DNA of 64,000 bases from contig JAUIAS010000003.1 in assembly GCA_030425395.1 (NCBI GenBank), forward strand, positions 1 through 64,000, read 5' to 3'. This DNA is from Alphaproteobacteria bacterium. GTDB lineage: Bacteria; Pseudomonadota; Alphaproteobacteria; Rhodobacterales; Rhodobacteraceae. The translations under genes were made by a program, and so were the position numbers. The notes under the pieces are model-generated. The model was not told the DNA's origin. It searched no databases and worked only from the letters and a program-made list of their open reading frames with translations. Positions 62,924 through 64,000 of the stretch are shown one piece after another (the stretch's first letter is position 1; each line of letters starts with the position of its first letter).

Positions 62924-64000
62924 TCAGCCCAGTTCGGACAGCCGTGCGACCGCTTCTTTCAGCTTGGCTTCCTCAGCCTCGCGGGCGGCAAGATTGGCGC
63001 GGGTTTCGGCGACCACCTCTTCGGGGGCGCTGGCGGCGAATTTCGGATTGGACAGACGTCCGCGCATCCCTCCGATTTCCTTGGCCAGCTTGCCCAGCGT
63101 CTTTTCCAGACGGGCCTTTTCCTCTGGGATGTCGATGATGCCTGCCAATGGCAACCCGAAAGTGCCGCCGTCGATGCCGATTGCGGCCGTGCCCTTGTCA
63201 AAGGCGTCAACGGGGATCAGATCACCGATCCGGGCCAGTCGTTTGACCAGCGTCTCATTGCGATCCCATGCGGCGCGGCGGGACTCTTCCAGCCCGATCA
63301 CCTGAAGCGGCACATAGGCACCCGCGGGCACGTGCATTTGCGCACGCACCGACCGCACCTGTTCGATCAGACCGATGATCCAGCCCATTTCGTCATCCGC
63401 CGCCGAATCCGCAATCTCTGCGCCGTATTCGGGCCAGTCGCCATGCACCAGCAACTTGGCGCGGGTGCCGGTCTGGCTCCACAGTTCCTCTGTGATGAAC
63501 GGCATCATCGGGTGCAGCAGGATCATGCATTGATCCAGAACCCAGGCGGTGATGGCCTGTGTCTCGGCGCGCTCGGCTGCATTTTCGGCCAGAAGCGGCT
63601 TGGAGAATTCGATATACCAGTCGCAAACCTTGCCCCAGACAAAGGCATAAAGCGCCATTGCCGCATCGTTGAAGCGGTATTCAGCAAGGGCGGCATCCAC
63701 AGTGGCGCGCACGCGGCCGGTTTCCCCGATGATCCAGCGATTGACCGTTGCGGTTGCCTCAGGCACGGCGGTCCGGGTTTCATGCCCGTCCCAAACGCCG
63801 TTCATTTCCGCAAAGCGGCAGGCGTTCCACAGTTTGGTGCCAAAGTTGCGGTAGCCGGCGATCCGTTGGGTATCAAGCTTCAGAACCCCGCCCAGAGCCG
63901 CCATCGCCGCCGAGGAAAACCGCAGCGCATCCGCGCCGAATTCGTCGATGATCTCCAGCGGGTCGATGACATTGCCAAGGCTCTTGGACATCTTCTTGCC
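62924..64000 (-). CDS. valS: Valyl-tRNA synthetase, C-terminal part (5' end missing at window edge)
   Basis: The frame is open to the window edge and starts with [14 protein letters not shown], the KMSKS loop of a class I synthetase. The anticodon-binding domain ([32 protein letters not shown]) and a C-terminal coiled-coil tail ([21 protein letters not shown] then repeated Glu/Lys/Ala) follow, as in ValRS. About 359 residues are visible, ending at 62924. The catalytic core is beyond the edge. Confidence 0.93.
   Translation of the reverse strand, partial: GKKMSKSLGNVIDPLEIIDEFGADALRFSSAAMAALGGVLKLDTQRIAGYRNFGTKLWNACRFAEMNGVWDGHETRTAVPEATATVNRWIIGETGRVRATVDAALAEYRFNDAAMALYAFVWGKVCDWYIEFSKPLLAENAAERAETQAITAWVLDQCMILLHPMMPFITEELWSQTGTRAKLLVHGDWPEYGAEIADSAADDEMGWIIGLIEQVRSVRAQMHVPAGAYVPLQVIGLEESRRAAWDRNETLVKRLARIGDLIPVDAFDKGTAAIGIDGGTFGLPLAGIIDIPEEKARLEKTLGKLAKEIGGMRGRLSNPKFAASAPEEVVAETRANLAAREAEEAKLKEAVARLSELG

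Noticed and set aside
1-64000. CRISPR array
   Set aside because: No series of evenly spaced direct repeats was seen.

Overview
The window looks like the chromosome of a Roseobacter-group member of the Rhodobacterales (Alphaproteobacteria). The G+C content is high. The gene content is typical of that group: a two-domain alpha-type rnpB, the tRNA amidotransferase pair gatC-gatA, a type-2 glycerate kinase, DUF2927 and DUF1127 proteins, an Excalibur-type lipoprotein, a short DdpX-like set of peptide ABC transporter genes, and recurrent 'GGTATTT...AAGAGAAA' intergenic motifs. I cannot name a genus. The coordinates below use the start codon best supported by a ribosome binding site or by overlap with the previous gene.

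Positions 1 to about 6,090 are the end of an integrated genomic island, visibly poorer in G+C than the rest. All genes point leftwards from tRNA-Thr(TGT): a P4-type integrase, an unrecognised 296-aa protein, an AlpA-like excisionase/regulator, a HTH plus zinc-ribbon protein, a second tyrosine recombinase, and an MmeI-like DNA methyltransferase that runs off the left edge. The other island end is outside the window.

From 6.2 to 24.6 kb lies core and accessory metabolism: a conserved unknown, tRNA-Gly(TCC), an MsbA-type ABC exporter, an acyl-CoA synthetase with an HSL-family hydrolase, a phosphodiesterase, a multi-helix membrane protein, and a leftward peptide-type ABC importer (substrate-binding protein, two permeases, dual ATPase) preceded by a CocE/NonD hydrolase, a glycerate kinase, dtd and a nitroreductase. 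From 25 to 31 kb is a compact envelope-stress module: zinc-ribbon protein, CZB protein, SPFH-GYF_2 protein, DUF2927 lipoprotein, TelA, XpaC-like protein and a 29-residue single-helix peptide.

From 31 to 41 kb are information-processing and cell-wall genes: an RluB-type pseudouridine synthase, tadA, a UPF0173 hydrolase, gatCA, an Excalibur lipoprotein, an amidase, rnpB, rpmG, a membrane-fused spermidine-synthase-like protein and a Bax-inhibitor-1 protein. From 41 to 64 kb come a LysR regulator, a quinone oxidoreductase, an XRE regulator, hisN, a convergent 8-oxoguanine deaminase/guanine deaminase pair, mgtE, 5-formyl-THF cyclo-ligase, a YmdB-like phosphoesterase, an EamA transporter, yebC, ygfZ, a small glycosyltransferase, a second MsbA-type exporter, a class V aminotransferase, hisC, an SMP-30/strictosidine-synthase-like protein, a crotonase facing an acyl-CoA ligase, and the C-terminal part of valS. 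No CRISPR array and no complete insertion sequence was seen.
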